Part shown: in pieces, positions 17,956 to 26,488 of the stretch
How the letters are laid out: every line of letters begins with the position of its first letter
Numbering within the stretch: position 1 is the first letter of the stretch
Origin: CAZTHM01 sp041946825
Lineage (GTDB): Bacteria; Acidobacteriota; Terriglobia; UBA7540
Assembly (NCBI GenBank): GCA_041946825.1
Contig: JBHGBD010000010.1
Coordinates: 1 to 64,000, forward strand
DNA: 64,000 nt
Reading direction: 5' to 3'
Made by a program: the position numbers and the translations under genes
Notes under the pieces: model-generated
What the model was told of the DNA's origin: nothing
The model's database searches: none
What the model saw: only the letters and a program-made list of their open reading frames with translations

Positions 17956-19428
17956 TTAGGCCAGGAGTTTCGTCACGACCTCGCCGTCCACGTCGGTCAG
18001 GCGGTGGTGGCGGCCCTGGTATTTGAAGGTCAGTCGCGTGTGGTCGATTCCAAGGCAGTGCAGGATCGTCGCCTGCAGATCATGGATGCTGATAGGGTCA
18101 GAAACGATGTTATAGCAAAAATCATCTGTTTCTCCGATCGTAATACCATGCTTGATGCCCCCGCCCGCCAGCCACATCGCGAAGCAGCGCGGGTGGTGAT
18201 CGCGGCCGTAGTTGGTGTCGGTGAGCTTGCCTTGACAATACACCGTCCGCCCGAACTCTCCCCCCCAGATGACCAGCGTGTCGTCGAGCAGTCCGCGCTG
18301 CTTCAAGTCCTGAACGAGCGCCGCGGAGGGCTGATCGACGCCCCTGCATTGCAGGCTGATATCGCGCGGCAGGTCGTTATGCTGGTCCCAGCCGCGATGA
18401 TAGAGCTGAATGAACCGCACGCCGCGCTCCGCCAGGCGCCGCGCGAGCAAACAATTTGCCGCGTAAGTGCCCGGCTTGCGCGAGTCGGGGCCGTACATCT
18501 CGAAAATCTGATCCGGCTCCTTGGAAAGATCCGTCAGCGCCGGAACCGAAGTCTGCATCTTATAGGCCATCTCGTACTGGATGATGCGCGTCTCGATTTC
18601 CGGATCACCGTAAGCGCCGGCTTTCAGGTGATTGATTTTCGCCACGGCGTCGAGCAATCGCCGGCGCGTTGTGCGGTCGATCCCGGGCGGGTCCGCGAGA
18701 TAAAGCACCGGATCGCTGCCGCCGCGAAAGCGCACCCCCTGGTATTTCGACGGGAGAAAACCGCTGCTCCACAGCCGCGAGAAGAGCGGCTGGTCAGTGT
18801 TCAGCGCCTGGGCCTGCGAAAGCAGCACGACAAACGCCGGCAGGTCCCGGTTCTCGCTGCCCAGTCCATAACTGACCCAAGCTCCCATGCTGGGCCGGCC
18901 GGGCTGCATGAAGCCCGTCTGAATAAAGGTAATCGCGGGATCGTGATTAATCGCGTCCGTATGCATCGTCCTGATGAGGGCGATATCGTCCACGATTTTG
19001 GCGTGATGCGGAATCAGCTCACTCAGATAGGTTCCTGATTTCCCCTGGGGCGCAAACTTAAAAATCGAGCGCGCCACCGGAAATGATTCCTGGCCGGAAG
19101 TCATTCCCGTAATGCGCTGGCCCATGCGAACCGAGCCGGGAAGTTCGGTGTTGTGAAATTTGTCGAGCGCCGGCTTGTAATCGAAAAGCTCGATCTGCGA
19201 TGGCGCCCCGGATTGATGGAGGAAAATCACCCGCTTGGCTTTGGGGGCGAAGTGCGGCAGGCCCGCCAGCCCGCCGGTCCCGCTCCGAGGGGGATTGAAT
19301 TCCGTGTCGCCCGCGAACAAATTCGGGTTCAGCAGCGAGGCCAGGGCGGCGATGCCAATCCCCGTGCTGGCGCGCGAGAAAAACGTCCGGCGCGTCATGC
19401 TCAGTTCCAATTCATGTTCCAGGCACAT
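17956..19428 (-). CDS. DUF1501 (sulfatase-like) secreted protein
   Basis: 490 aa with a twin-arginine signal (SMTRRTFFSRAS followed by a hydrophobic stretch ending before LFAG). The body shows the DUF1501 alkaline-phosphatase-fold blocks: VIFLHQSGAPSQIELFDYKP, GAWVSYGLGSEN, FIQLYHRGWDQH, IWGGEFGRTVY and GRDHHPRCFAMWLAGGGI. These proteins are nearly always paired with DUF1549/DUF1553 cytochrome-like proteins, as here, and are abundant in Planctomycetes and Acidobacteria. The biochemical role is not established; polysaccharide or sulfate-ester degradation has been suggested. Starts 4 bases after the partner gene. Confidence 0.9.
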   Translation of the reverse strand: MCLEHELELSMTRRTFFSRASTGIGIAALASLLNPNLFAGDTEFNPPRSGTGGLAGLPHFAPKAKRVIFLHQSGAPSQIELFDYKPALDKFHNTELPGSVRMGQRITGMTSGQESFPVARSIFKFAPQGKSGTYLSELIPHHAKIVDDIALIRTMHTDAINHDPAITFIQTGFMQPGRPSMGAWVSYGLGSENRDLPAFVVLLSQAQALNTDQPLFSRLWSSGFLPSKYQGVRFRGGSDPVLYLADPPGIDRTTRRRLLDAVAKINHLKAGAYGDPEIETRIIQYEMAYKMQTSVPALTDLSKEPDQIFEMYGPDSRKPGTYAANCLLARRLAERGVRFIQLYHRGWDQHNDLPRDISLQCRGVDQPSAALVQDLKQRGLLDDTLVIWGGEFGRTVYCQGKLTDTNYGRDHHPRCFAMWLAGGGIKHGITIGETDDFCYNIVSDPISIHDLQATILHCLGIDHTRLTFKYQGRHHRLTDVDGEVVTKLLA

Positions 19429-19432
19429 GGCT

Positions 19433-22400
19433 TCACTCTTTGGTTACAGTTTCGTCCAGGTTGAGGATGGCGCTCGCAACCGTCGTCCAGGCCGCCAGTT
19501 CGCTCGGGTCAAGCTTCCTGTCGTAGGTGGATTCGCCGACGCCCAACAGCTTGGCGGCGGCTTCTTTGTCGCGGCGATAGTGCGCGAGCTCGCGCCAGGC
19601 CAGTTGGCGCAGAATGCTCAGCTCCTGAGGCGCGGGATTGCGCGACGTCGCCAGGCGGAACGCATAGTTGATCCGCTGCGCGGAATTGCGGCCCGCTCCT
19701 TCCAGGGTCCGCTCAGCCAGGGCCCGAGCCGCCTCGATGTAAGTGGGATCGTTCATCAGAACCAGCGCCTGCAACGGTGTGTTCGTTACGGCGCGGCGGG
19801 CCGTGCATTTCTCGCGGTCCGGCGCGTCGAACGTCACCAGCGACGGCGGCGGAACGGTGCGCTTCCAGAAGGTGTACATACTGCGCCGGTAGAGATCTCC
19901 CCCGTGGCTCGGCGTGTAGGTCTGCGCCGTAAAGCCGTCGCCGAACGCCATCTCCTCCCAAAGCCCGGGCGGCTGGTAAGGAAAGACGCTTGGTCCTCCG
20001 AGCGCCGGATTCAGCAGGCCGCTCACGGCCAGGGCGTTGTCGCGCACGATTTCCGCCGGCAAGCGGAAGCGCGGCCCGCGCGCCAGCAGCCGATTCTCGG
20101 GATCCCTTTCCTGCAATTCCGGCGTCACTCGCGATGATTGACGATACGTCGCCGAGGTCACGATCAACCGCATCATGGCTTTAACGTCCCAGCCGCTGCG
20201 GATGAATTCCGTCGCCAGCCAGTCGAGCAGCTCGGGATGGCTGGGCGGTTCACCCTGCGATCCGAAGTCTTCCGACGTCTTCACGATTCCCGTTCCGAAA
20301 CACAGCTGCCAGTAGCGGTTCACGGCCACGCGCGCGGTGAGCGGGTGGGAGGGATCGGTAAGCCACTTTGCCAAGCCCAGGCGATTGAGCGGGGCGCCCG
20401 CCGGAAGCGGCGGCAGCACGCTCGGAACGCCGGGTGTGACGGCATCGCCTTTGTTGCGATAATCGCCGCGCGCCAGGACGTGCATCTCGCGCGGCTTTGC
20501 CATGTCTTCCATCACCATCACGTTCGGAATCGCCTTGTCGAGCTCCGCTTTCTGCTCCATCAGATTCTTCAACTCGGCATGAGGCTTTCGGAAGTTCTCC
20601 GGCGCCACCCAGGTGAGGAAGTAATCGCGGAGTTTCTCCTTCTCCGCCTCGCACTGCTCCTTGATACCGTATTCGGGAGTGTCCACTTTGGATTGCTCAA
20701 CGAGCGGGTCGTCGTCTTCGACGAGGATGCGGGGATCCTGGATGCGGCGCATTTCCTCGCACGCGCCGGAAAGGCCGGCGACGAGAGCGCGCGCGGGCTG
20801 ATGGACGGCGAGTTGTTCGATCTCGGGAACCTCGAGCGGACGCGCATAAATGCGCAGGTCGTCCAGCCGGCCCTTGAACGCCCCTCCGAGTTCCTTGTTT
20901 CCGACTTCCATCGGACGAACGCTCGCGACATCTCCCGTCAGATGGTCCTTCAGGATTTCGACTTCCTGCGGCTTGCCGTCGAGGAACATTCGCAGGCCGG
21001 CGGCTTTGCCCGAGCCGTCATAGGTCAGCGCGAGGTGGGGCATTCTCAGGCGCACTCGCTCTTTGGTCCGGATTTCAATTGCCTCGCCGGGCCAGGTGTG
21101 CGTGAGGCGAACGATGATGTGGGAGGCGCGCTTCTGCCAGCCGACCCATTCCGTCTCGTCCAGCAGAATTTCCAATCCTTTCCGGGTCTTCGCGTCATCG
21201 ATCTTCTGCAGCACCGCCATCTCGAATTTCGATCCCGGGCTGAACCAGAATGCCAGCGTGAAGGGATGCGTGGGATCGAAGGAATCGGCGCCACCGAGCT
21301 CGACCTGTGCTTCGCCGCTGATCTCGGCGGCCTGCCCGACGACACCGTAACCGTAGGTTACGCCGCCGCGGGTGATTTTCGCCGGCTGGTGGCGTCCGGA
21401 AGTGTCGGCAAGATTCTTTTCGAATTCGAAGTGAGCGACCAGGCCATCGCGCGCCTCGTTGGGGATGGTCGTGAGCGCGGTCTTCTCCCATTCGCTCTGG
21501 AGGGAAGAGATCTCTTTCTCCGGCATCGCCTCCTTGGCGGCCGAGATCTTCCGTTTAAGCTCGTCCAGTTGGCGCTGCTGCTCGGCAGAAGGAAGCTGCA
21601 AAACCGGCGACGCATTGCCCTGCTGCCCGTCGAGCCCTTTTTCGGGAACGCTGTTGAAGAACGCCGCGAAGCGATAGAAATCTCGCTGCTTGAAAGGATC
21701 GTATTTGTGGTCGTGGCAGCGCGCGCAGCCGAGCGTCGTGGCCATCCAGACCGTGGCCGTCGTGTCGAGGCGATCGACAACGTACTCGTTGTGGTATTCC
21801 TCGGGAATTGCCCCGCCCTCGAAATTGATCATGTGGTTGCGGTTGAATGCCGTGGCGATGCGTTGTTCGTCGGTGGCGTTGGGGAGAAGGTCGCCGGCCA
21901 GTTGCCACAGCGTGAACTGGTCGAACGGCATGTCACGGTTGAAGGCGGCTATCACCCAGTCGCGCCAGCGCCACATGTCGCGTTGGCTGTCGATGTGATA
22001 GCCGTGCGTGTCGGCGTAGCGCGCCAGGTCGAGCCACTGCATCGCCATCCGCTCGCCGTAATGCGGCGAGGCAAGCAGGCGATCGACAACCTTTTCGTAG
22101 GCGCCGGGAGACGGGTCCGCAAGAAAGGCTTTGACCTCGGCGGGTGTGGGTGGGAGGCCGGTCAAATCGAGCGTCACGCGGCGGATCAATGTCCTCCGGT
22201 CGGCCTCGTGCGCGGGCCTCAAACCTTCGCGCTCCAGGCGGGCGAGAACAAAGCGGTCGATTTCGTTGCGCGGCCACTTCGCGCTTTTCACTTCCGGAAG
22301 CGCCGGGCGCTTGGGCGCGACGAACGCCCAGTGCGTTTCCCAATGCGCGCCTTGATCGATCCACTGGCGGATGAGCTCAATCTGTTTCGGCGTGAGGCTG

Positions 22401-22762
22401 CGGCCTGAATAGGTCGGCGGCATCCGGTCGGCTTCGTCCTGGGCGCTGATCTTCTGGTAGAGGCGGCTCTGAGCGCTCGAGCCGGGCACGATGACTCGAT
22501 ATCCGTCGCGCTGGTCAAACGCCCCGCCATCCTTGATATCCAGCCGGAGGTTCGCCATGCGGTCCGCGTCGTTGGGACCGTGGCAGGTAAAACAGTTGTC
22601 AGAAAGGATGGGGCGAATGTCGCGATCGAACTCCACCCCTTTAGGTTTCTGCGGCGACGGCGCCTGCGCGAACCCGCCCGCCGCCATGAGTGCGAGGAGC
22701 GCACTGGCGCCCGCCCAGAGCAGCATCCTTGGCTGGTCGCGATGAATTGCCCGACTCGACAT
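19433..22762 (-). CDS. DUF1549/LamG/DUF1553 cytochrome-like secreted protein (PSD1 type)
   Basis: 1109 aa. Signal peptide (residues about 10-33), then a class I haem-like domain with CFTCH (C57, C60, H61). DUF1549 follows (about 160-370) and includes a second cysteine-histidine motif CARCHDHKYDP. A concanavalin/LamG-like domain (about 445-660, DGLVAHFEFEKN...LDDLRIYARPL) is inserted before DUF1553 (about 790-1060, VAVNRYWQLCFG, TNTPLQALVLMNDP). It forms a two-gene operon with the DUF1501 protein. Likely periplasmic or envelope-associated, perhaps handling a carbohydrate via LamG. No standard ribosome site seen. Confidence 0.92.
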   Translation of the reverse strand: MSSRAIHRDQPRMLLWAGASALLALMAAGGFAQAPSPQKPKGVEFDRDIRPILSDNCFTCHGPNDADRMANLRLDIKDGGAFDQRDGYRVIVPGSSAQSRLYQKISAQDEADRMPPTYSGRSLTPKQIELIRQWIDQGAHWETHWAFVAPKRPALPEVKSAKWPRNEIDRFVLARLEREGLRPAHEADRRTLIRRVTLDLTGLPPTPAEVKAFLADPSPGAYEKVVDRLLASPHYGERMAMQWLDLARYADTHGYHIDSQRDMWRWRDWVIAAFNRDMPFDQFTLWQLAGDLLPNATDEQRIATAFNRNHMINFEGGAIPEEYHNEYVVDRLDTTATVWMATTLGCARCHDHKYDPFKQRDFYRFAAFFNSVPEKGLDGQQGNASPVLQLPSAEQQRQLDELKRKISAAKEAMPEKEISSLQSEWEKTALTTIPNEARDGLVAHFEFEKNLADTSGRHQPAKITRGGVTYGYGVVGQAAEISGEAQVELGGADSFDPTHPFTLAFWFSPGSKFEMAVLQKIDDAKTRKGLEILLDETEWVGWQKRASHIIVRLTHTWPGEAIEIRTKERVRLRMPHLALTYDGSGKAAGLRMFLDGKPQEVEILKDHLTGDVASVRPMEVGNKELGGAFKGRLDDLRIYARPLEVPEIEQLAVHQPARALVAGLSGACEEMRRIQDPRILVEDDDPLVEQSKVDTPEYGIKEQCEAEKEKLRDYFLTWVAPENFRKPHAELKNLMEQKAELDKAIPNVMVMEDMAKPREMHVLARGDYRNKGDAVTPGVPSVLPPLPAGAPLNRLGLAKWLTDPSHPLTARVAVNRYWQLCFGTGIVKTSEDFGSQGEPPSHPELLDWLATEFIRSGWDVKAMMRLIVTSATYRQSSRVTPELQERDPENRLLARGPRFRLPAEIVRDNALAVSGLLNPALGGPSVFPYQPPGLWEEMAFGDGFTAQTYTPSHGGDLYRRSMYTFWKRTVPPPSLVTFDAPDREKCTARRAVTNTPLQALVLMNDPTYIEAARALAERTLEGAGRNSAQRINYAFRLATSRNPAPQELSILRQLAWRELAHYRRDKEAAAKLLGVGESTYDRKLDPSELAAWTTVASAILNLDETVTKE

Positions 22763-22979
22763 AAGCAGTGGGGCCGAAGCTGAAGTCCGGTCCCGGAAAA
22801 ACCGCCAGCGCGCCTGCGGACATGTCTGCGCGATGTGATTGGATAAGCCCGAGAGGAAAGGCTACCGCTTTCTTGCCTTGAGTGCAAGGCGCGAGTGACT
22901 CGCCCGGCCCGATCCCGCTCGGAGCGGGACACGACACCCTCTGCCCCGGGGAAAAGGCCGCGACCCAACACGCAACTCC

Positions 22980-23036
22980 TGCCCTCTCCCGCCGGGAGAG
23001 GGTGGTGAGCGCAGCGAGCCGGGTGAGGGTGTTGGC
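22980..23036. repeat. CCCTCTCCC/GGGAGAGGG intergenic repeat, copy 2
   Basis: CCCTCTCCCGCCGGGAGAGGG forms a hairpin, followed by TGGTGAGCGCAGCGAG and GGGTGAGGGTG. Same family as the copies near 8.4, 37.3 and 39.2 kb. Confidence 0.7.
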
Positions 23037-23083
23037 CCGCAGTCCCGGAGGAGCGTGCACCGCGGGCGAGGACATTCTGTCTC

Positions 23084-23112
23084 TTGACTTTTGCGCGGAA
23101 CTATGCTAGGCT
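23084..23112 (+). promoter_or_regulatory. Sigma70-like promoter, orphan
   Basis: TTGACT (23084-23089), 17-base spacer, TAGGCT (23107-23112). It points toward a 41-codon ORF and then a gene on the opposite strand, so its transcript is unexplained by a conventional gene. Confidence 0.5.
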
Positions 23113-23177
23113 GATAGCCGACTGTTCGTGCTGGCCCGGCCGAAGGCGCTGCGTCGGAACATGGGCTGAGAGGAATT

Positions 23178-23303
23178 ATGAACGCGATTTCGATTGCTGG
23201 GTTCACTAGTTTGGAATTGGGGACAAAAAGTCTTATGAGGCCCGAAAGATGCCGCAGAGAAAAATGTGTAATTCTTACATGGCGACGGCCCTTAGGTGAC
23301 TGA
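23178..23303 (+). CDS. Possible 41-aa small protein
   Basis: ATG 23178 preceded by GAGAGG, ending TGA 23301. The product starts MNAISIAGFTSLELG and turns basic and Cys-containing (RPERCRREKC). A sigma70-like promoter lies 66 bases upstream. No family recognised; it could be a leader peptide, part of a small RNA, or chance. Confidence 0.3.
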   Translation: MNAISIAGFTSLELGTKSLMRPERCRREKCVILTWRRPLGD

Positions 23304-23561
23304 AAACAAAAGACCGCGGTTCAAAATGTCTGTCAGAACAAAGCTGATTTTGAGGTTGAATCTCGCTCACTTTCCGTTAAAACTGCCCAAAACGCGACGT
23401 GCGACATTCTCTGTCTAAGCATTTCAAAACAAACTACATTTCAGAATATACGACAAATTGTCCTATTGTGGCGATCTCGCCTCCGGAAAGGCGGGCCCCC
23501 CGCCGGCCGGGGAATTCCAAGCACCGTTTGTTAACTAATTGTGAAAAGGCGGTGGGGGCGT

Positions 23562-24278
23562 CTAACTGCGTTTGCGCCGGGCGGCCACTTCGCGGCACTT
23601 GGCCAGAAACTGCTCGAAGATCCGACGCTGTGCCGGAACGCTGGCCATTTCTTCCGGGTGCCACTGCACGGCCATCAGAAACGGGTAATCGTCCGCGGCC
23701 TCGACCGCCTCGGCGAGTCCGTCCTCGGAATGGGCCGTGACCTTGAGGCCGCGCCCCAGTCGCTTGATGGCCTGGTGGTGGAGGCTGTTGACGCGGCAAG
23801 AACCCCGCATAGCTCCGGCCAACTGCGACTCTGGTTCTGTCACCGTGACCGTATGCACGGGTTGGGTACGATCGTCCGGCTGGCGGTGATCGAGCTCGAT
23901 GGAGGTGTCTTTCTTCAGGTCCTGGTAAAGCGTCCCGCCGAATTTCACGTTAATCATCTGGATGCCGCGACAGATGCCCAGAATGGGAAGGCGGCGTCCG
24001 AGTGCGTCGTCGAGCAGGCGCATCTCGAAATCGTCTCGGGCGCGATCGGTGTGAACGCTGTCGTATTTCTTCGGCTCATCGTAGAGCGACGGGTCAACGT
24101 CTTCACCGCCGGCGAAGAGAATCCCGTCGTAGGCGTCAGCGCGAAGGCGGCCGTGGTCCGAGGCGCTGACCAGCTCGAGTTCTTCCCCCCGCGCCCCGGC
24201 TGCGACCAGCGCACGAAAGTAAGGCGAATCCTTGCCCAGAGCCTTTTCCTTCTTGGACACGGAGAGCGCGATCTTCAT
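23562..24278 (-). CDS. Gamma-glutamyl-GABA hydrolase-like peptidase C26
   Basis: 238 aa from ATG 24278, chosen over 24305 because CCGAGGA precedes it and MKIALSV is a natural domain start. Class I glutamine-amidotransferase fold with the oxyanion loop LFAGGEDVDP, nucleophile elbow ILGICRGIQ (Cys) and the His-Glu pair in VQWHPEE. Members hydrolyse gamma-glutamyl amides such as gamma-Glu-GABA (PuuD). No putrescine genes are adjacent, so substrate is open. It lies 43 bases downstream of the VOC gene on the same strand. Confidence 0.88.
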   Translation of the reverse strand: MKIALSVSKKEKALGKDSPYFRALVAAGARGEELELVSASDHGRLRADAYDGILFAGGEDVDPSLYDEPKKYDSVHTDRARDDFEMRLLDDALGRRLPILGICRGIQMINVKFGGTLYQDLKKDTSIELDHRQPDDRTQPVHTVTVTEPESQLAGAMRGSCRVNSLHHQAIKRLGRGLKVTAHSEDGLAEAVEAADDYPFLMAVQWHPEEMASVPAQRRIFEQFLAKCREVAARRKRS

Positions 24279-24320
24279 GGACGTCCTCGGATAGCCGCCA
24301 ACCATCCCGCCCGGACAACG

Positions 24321-24824
24321 TTATGAGGCTTTGGTGCCGGCCCGCATCTTCTTCGTCATTTCCGCCATCATGGCCGCGCCGCGCCTCTCCACCTCGCCCG
24401 ACTCGACGTCTTCCTTGTGCGTGGCGATGGCCCAGAGATGGCCGAACGGATCTTTCAACTGTCCATAGCGGTCGCCCCAGAACATATCCATCACCGGCAT
24501 GACGACGGTTGCCCCCGCGCTCGCCGCGCGATTGAACCAGCTGTCCACGTCGTCGACATAGAGATGCAGCACCGTGGTTGTCGTGCCAGCGGTCTGTGGC
24601 GCCTGGCACGGCGCGCCGGGAAACTCGTCGGCGAGCATCACCGTCGAGTCGCCGATCTTGAGCTCGGCGTGCATGACCATGCCGTCAGGTATCTTGTGGA
24701 CGCTCCGTTCCTGCGCGCCGAACGCCTTCTTATAGAATTCGATAGCCTTCGCGGCGCCGCGTATTACCAGGTGCGGCGTCAGCGTGTGCATCCCCTCCGG
24801 AATCGCTTTGACGTTTCCTGCCAT
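24321..24824 (-). CDS. VOC-family (PhnB/glyoxalase-like) protein
   Basis: 167 aa with two beta-alpha-beta-beta-beta modules: HLVIRGAAKAIEFYKKAFGA and, after a linker, LHLYVDDVDSWFNRAASAGA...DRYGQLKDPFGHLWAIATH. This is the PhnB-like subgroup often annotated as glyoxalase/bleomycin resistance. The reaction cannot be told from sequence. A short charged tail follows the fold. The start has an excellent GAGGGAGG site. Likely co-transcribed with its downstream C26 peptidase. Confidence 0.85.
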   Translation of the reverse strand: MAGNVKAIPEGMHTLTPHLVIRGAAKAIEFYKKAFGAQERSVHKIPDGMVMHAELKIGDSTVMLADEFPGAPCQAPQTAGTTTTVLHLYVDDVDSWFNRAASAGATVVMPVMDMFWGDRYGQLKDPFGHLWAIATHKEDVESGEVERRGAAMMAEMTKKMRAGTKAS

Positions 24825-24915
24825 GATTTCCTCCCTCTCGAGACTGCATCACTGAGTCATGGTTTCATTTCCCGTTAAGCCGTCGAGCCATCGCGCGATC
24901 CGCTCTGGCAACGGA

Positions 24916-25482
24916 CTACTGGCGACTGGAGACTTCCTTCAACTTGTCGAGCTGTTCGGCCCAATACTTTTTCATGCGCGCCGCCTGCTTGGCATCGGCG
25001 AGCTTCGAGTGCTGAGCGGCCACCTGGCATTTCCCATCTCCCTTGGGATAAAAGTTGACGCTCACGCTCGTTTTGCCGTCGACCCAGGTGATACGCAGAG
25101 ATTTGTGCGGCGTGGCCTTGCGGACGGTGAAGGCGAAGTTCTTGAGCCATCGGCGCCGCACGGACTCGTCGAGCCAGGCAGCGAAAGCTTTGGCGGCCGG
25201 CACGTCGAGTGTCCTGCTGCTGCTAATCTCGAAGCCCTCGGGTTTCTGGTGCTTCTGACGCAACCCGCGCGCCTGCTCGTAGCCCACCGTGACCATCTGG
25301 CTCCACCACGCGGGAAGCTTGTGTTTCTTGTAGAGCAGGGTGGCGATTTCCTTGTGGGAGAATTTGCGCGCGCCTGTGGCGTCAAGCAGCTTGAACCACT
25401 CTGCCCAGGTCCTTCCGGTTTTCGCCTTAACGGCCTCGCTGCCGATTCTGGCGAACTCGTCGCCCTCGCTCGCCCTCTTCAC
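24916..25482 (-). CDS. DUF4287-SRPBCC fusion protein
   Basis: 188 aa. Residues about 10-75 (VKAKTGRTWAEWFKLLDATG ... WWSQMVTVGYEQARG) match the helical DUF4287 type. Residues about 85-180 look like an SRPBCC/START (AHSA1-like) domain (SSSRTLDVPAAKAFAAWLDE, LRITWVDGKTSVSVNFYPKG, ARMKKYWAEQLDKLKEV). Such small-ligand-binding folds act as hydrophobic-ligand or stress proteins; a specific role is unknown. It stands in the same direction as the VOC and C26 genes. Confidence 0.8.
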   Translation of the reverse strand: MKRASEGDEFARIGSEAVKAKTGRTWAEWFKLLDATGARKFSHKEIATLLYKKHKLPAWWSQMVTVGYEQARGLRQKHQKPEGFEISSSRTLDVPAAKAFAAWLDESVRRRWLKNFAFTVRKATPHKSLRITWVDGKTSVSVNFYPKGDGKCQVAAQHSKLADAKQAARMKKYWAEQLDKLKEVSSRQ

Positions 25483-25623
25483 GAAGCGGCCTCCAGTAGA
25501 TGAATGGGATTGCCCGCACCTATTCTAGTCTCAGAGAGTGTCGAAAGGAAGCTGCCCAAGGAAGTTGGTCTTCAGCTACAGAAAGCGACCAAGGGGGAAG
25601 ACTGGCCCAGGAGGCGGTGGGAT

Positions 25624-26070
25624 TCAAGGGAGCTTATGGGCCTCTTCGGCGCGAGCTTTCAGGGCCCGGTTCATCTCCTCGAAGGCGCGGCGGTTTCTGG
25701 AGGCGAGGACGAGCATGATAAGCGGCACGAGCAGGCCGGTGTAAACCTCGCGTTGAACGAATCTGACCGCGCCGTTCCCGATCGGCTCGATCGTGAAGGA
25801 ATGCTCTCCCGAAAAGACCCGGTGATGAATGAACTTTGCCACCCAGCGAAGTTCGCGGGCGGGCTCGACGCAAAGTAGCATCGCGCGGAACCTGATGCCT
25901 GGCCGAGTCAAAGGCCGGACGCGAACCCTCAACTGCCCTCCCGGTCTCACCTCGCCCTGGATAGGGTGGAGCACCGAATTCCACAAGCTGTAAGAAGGGA
26001 AATCCGTCAGCACCTCCCACACACGCTGGGCGGAGGCTTGGATCTGGATCTCGGTGCGGATCTCATTCAT
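25624..26070 (-). CDS. SRPBCC (polyketide cyclase-like) protein
   Basis: 148 aa from the ATG at 26070; the longer reading from 26118 is mostly overlap with the preceding gene. It has a typical SRPBCC start (RTEIQIQASAQRVWEVLTDF, WNSVLHPIQGEV), central strands and a C-terminal helix (NRRAFEEMNRALKARAE). A hydrophobic patch LLVPLIMLVLA could touch membrane. The gene overlaps the cyclic-nucleotide-binding gene by 8 bases and closes a three-gene operon with a geranylgeranyl-reductase-like flavoprotein, suggesting lipid or isoprenoid ligand handling. Confidence 0.82.
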   Translation of the reverse strand: MNEIRTEIQIQASAQRVWEVLTDFPSYSLWNSVLHPIQGEVRPGGQLRVRVRPLTRPGIRFRAMLLCVEPARELRWVAKFIHHRVFSGEHSFTIEPIGNGAVRFVQREVYTGLLVPLIMLVLASRNRRAFEEMNRALKARAEEAHKLP

Positions 26071-26488
26071 GGGAAGACGTGGAAAGATGTGCGCTGGTGG
26101 TTTCGGGACGAAGAACATTCCTGCGGCCCAAAGCGGCGTTCAGGGAGGCGTTCAACTCCCGAATGCGGCCTGACATCTTTTCCAGCATGCGGAAGGCGAG
26201 CGAAGGGTCCTCATGGATTCGTCGCAGAAAACTCTTCTTCTCCAAGGTGAGCACCCGGACCTCCCCGCGGGCGCGGATGGTGGCGGAGCGGACCTCATGA
26301 TCGAATAGTGCCATCTCGCCGAAGAAGTCGCCGGCGCTCAAAACCGCCACGCAGACATCCGACTCGCCTTTCCTCAAAAGGACCTCAACCTCGCCCTGCT
26401 GGACGACGTACATGCAATTGCCCACGTCGCCCTGGCGGATGATGTTCTCGCCGTTCTGGTACAACTTCCCCAAGCTCCCTTCACTCAT
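26063..26488 (-). CDS. Cyclic-nucleotide-binding domain protein without output domain
   Basis: 141 aa from ATG 26488; the upstream in-frame extension is an artefact of overlap. It contains one cNMP-binding beta-barrel: LYQNGENIIRQGDVGNCMYVV, GEVEVLLRKG, and the phosphate-binding cassette GDFFGEMALFDHEVRSATIRA, which lines up with FGE(L/I)AL-x-x-x-x-R-x-A. There is no HTH; only a helical tail follows. The start overlaps the stop of the flavoprotein gene by 4 bases (ATGA), so translation is probably coupled. Likely a sensor subunit for its neighbours. Confidence 0.88.
   Translation of the reverse strand: MSEGSLGKLYQNGENIIRQGDVGNCMYVVQQGEVEVLLRKGESDVCVAVLSAGDFFGEMALFDHEVRSATIRARGEVRVLTLEKKSFLRRIHEDPSLAFRMLEKMSGRIRELNASLNAALGRRNVLRPETTSAHLSTSSHE

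Larger units (their letters stand above)
22763..23561. other. Long intergenic region with a repeat, a promoter and a possible small ORF
   Basis: 800 bases between divergent/unrelated genes. Contents: a CCCTCTCCC/GGGAGAGGG repeat (about 22980-23036), a sigma70-like promoter on the + strand (23084-23112), a 41-codon ORF (23178-23303), and an AT-richer stretch (about 23310-23470) in which I see no gene. A GC-rich segment (CCTCCGGAAAGGCGGGCC) at about 23482-23499 could form a small stem. Confidence 0.5.

Noticed and set aside
20138..22408. 756-codon open frame on the + strand
   Set aside because: Antisense shadow of the DUF1549/DUF1553 gene; composition is Arg/Gly/Val-rich and no domain is recognisable.
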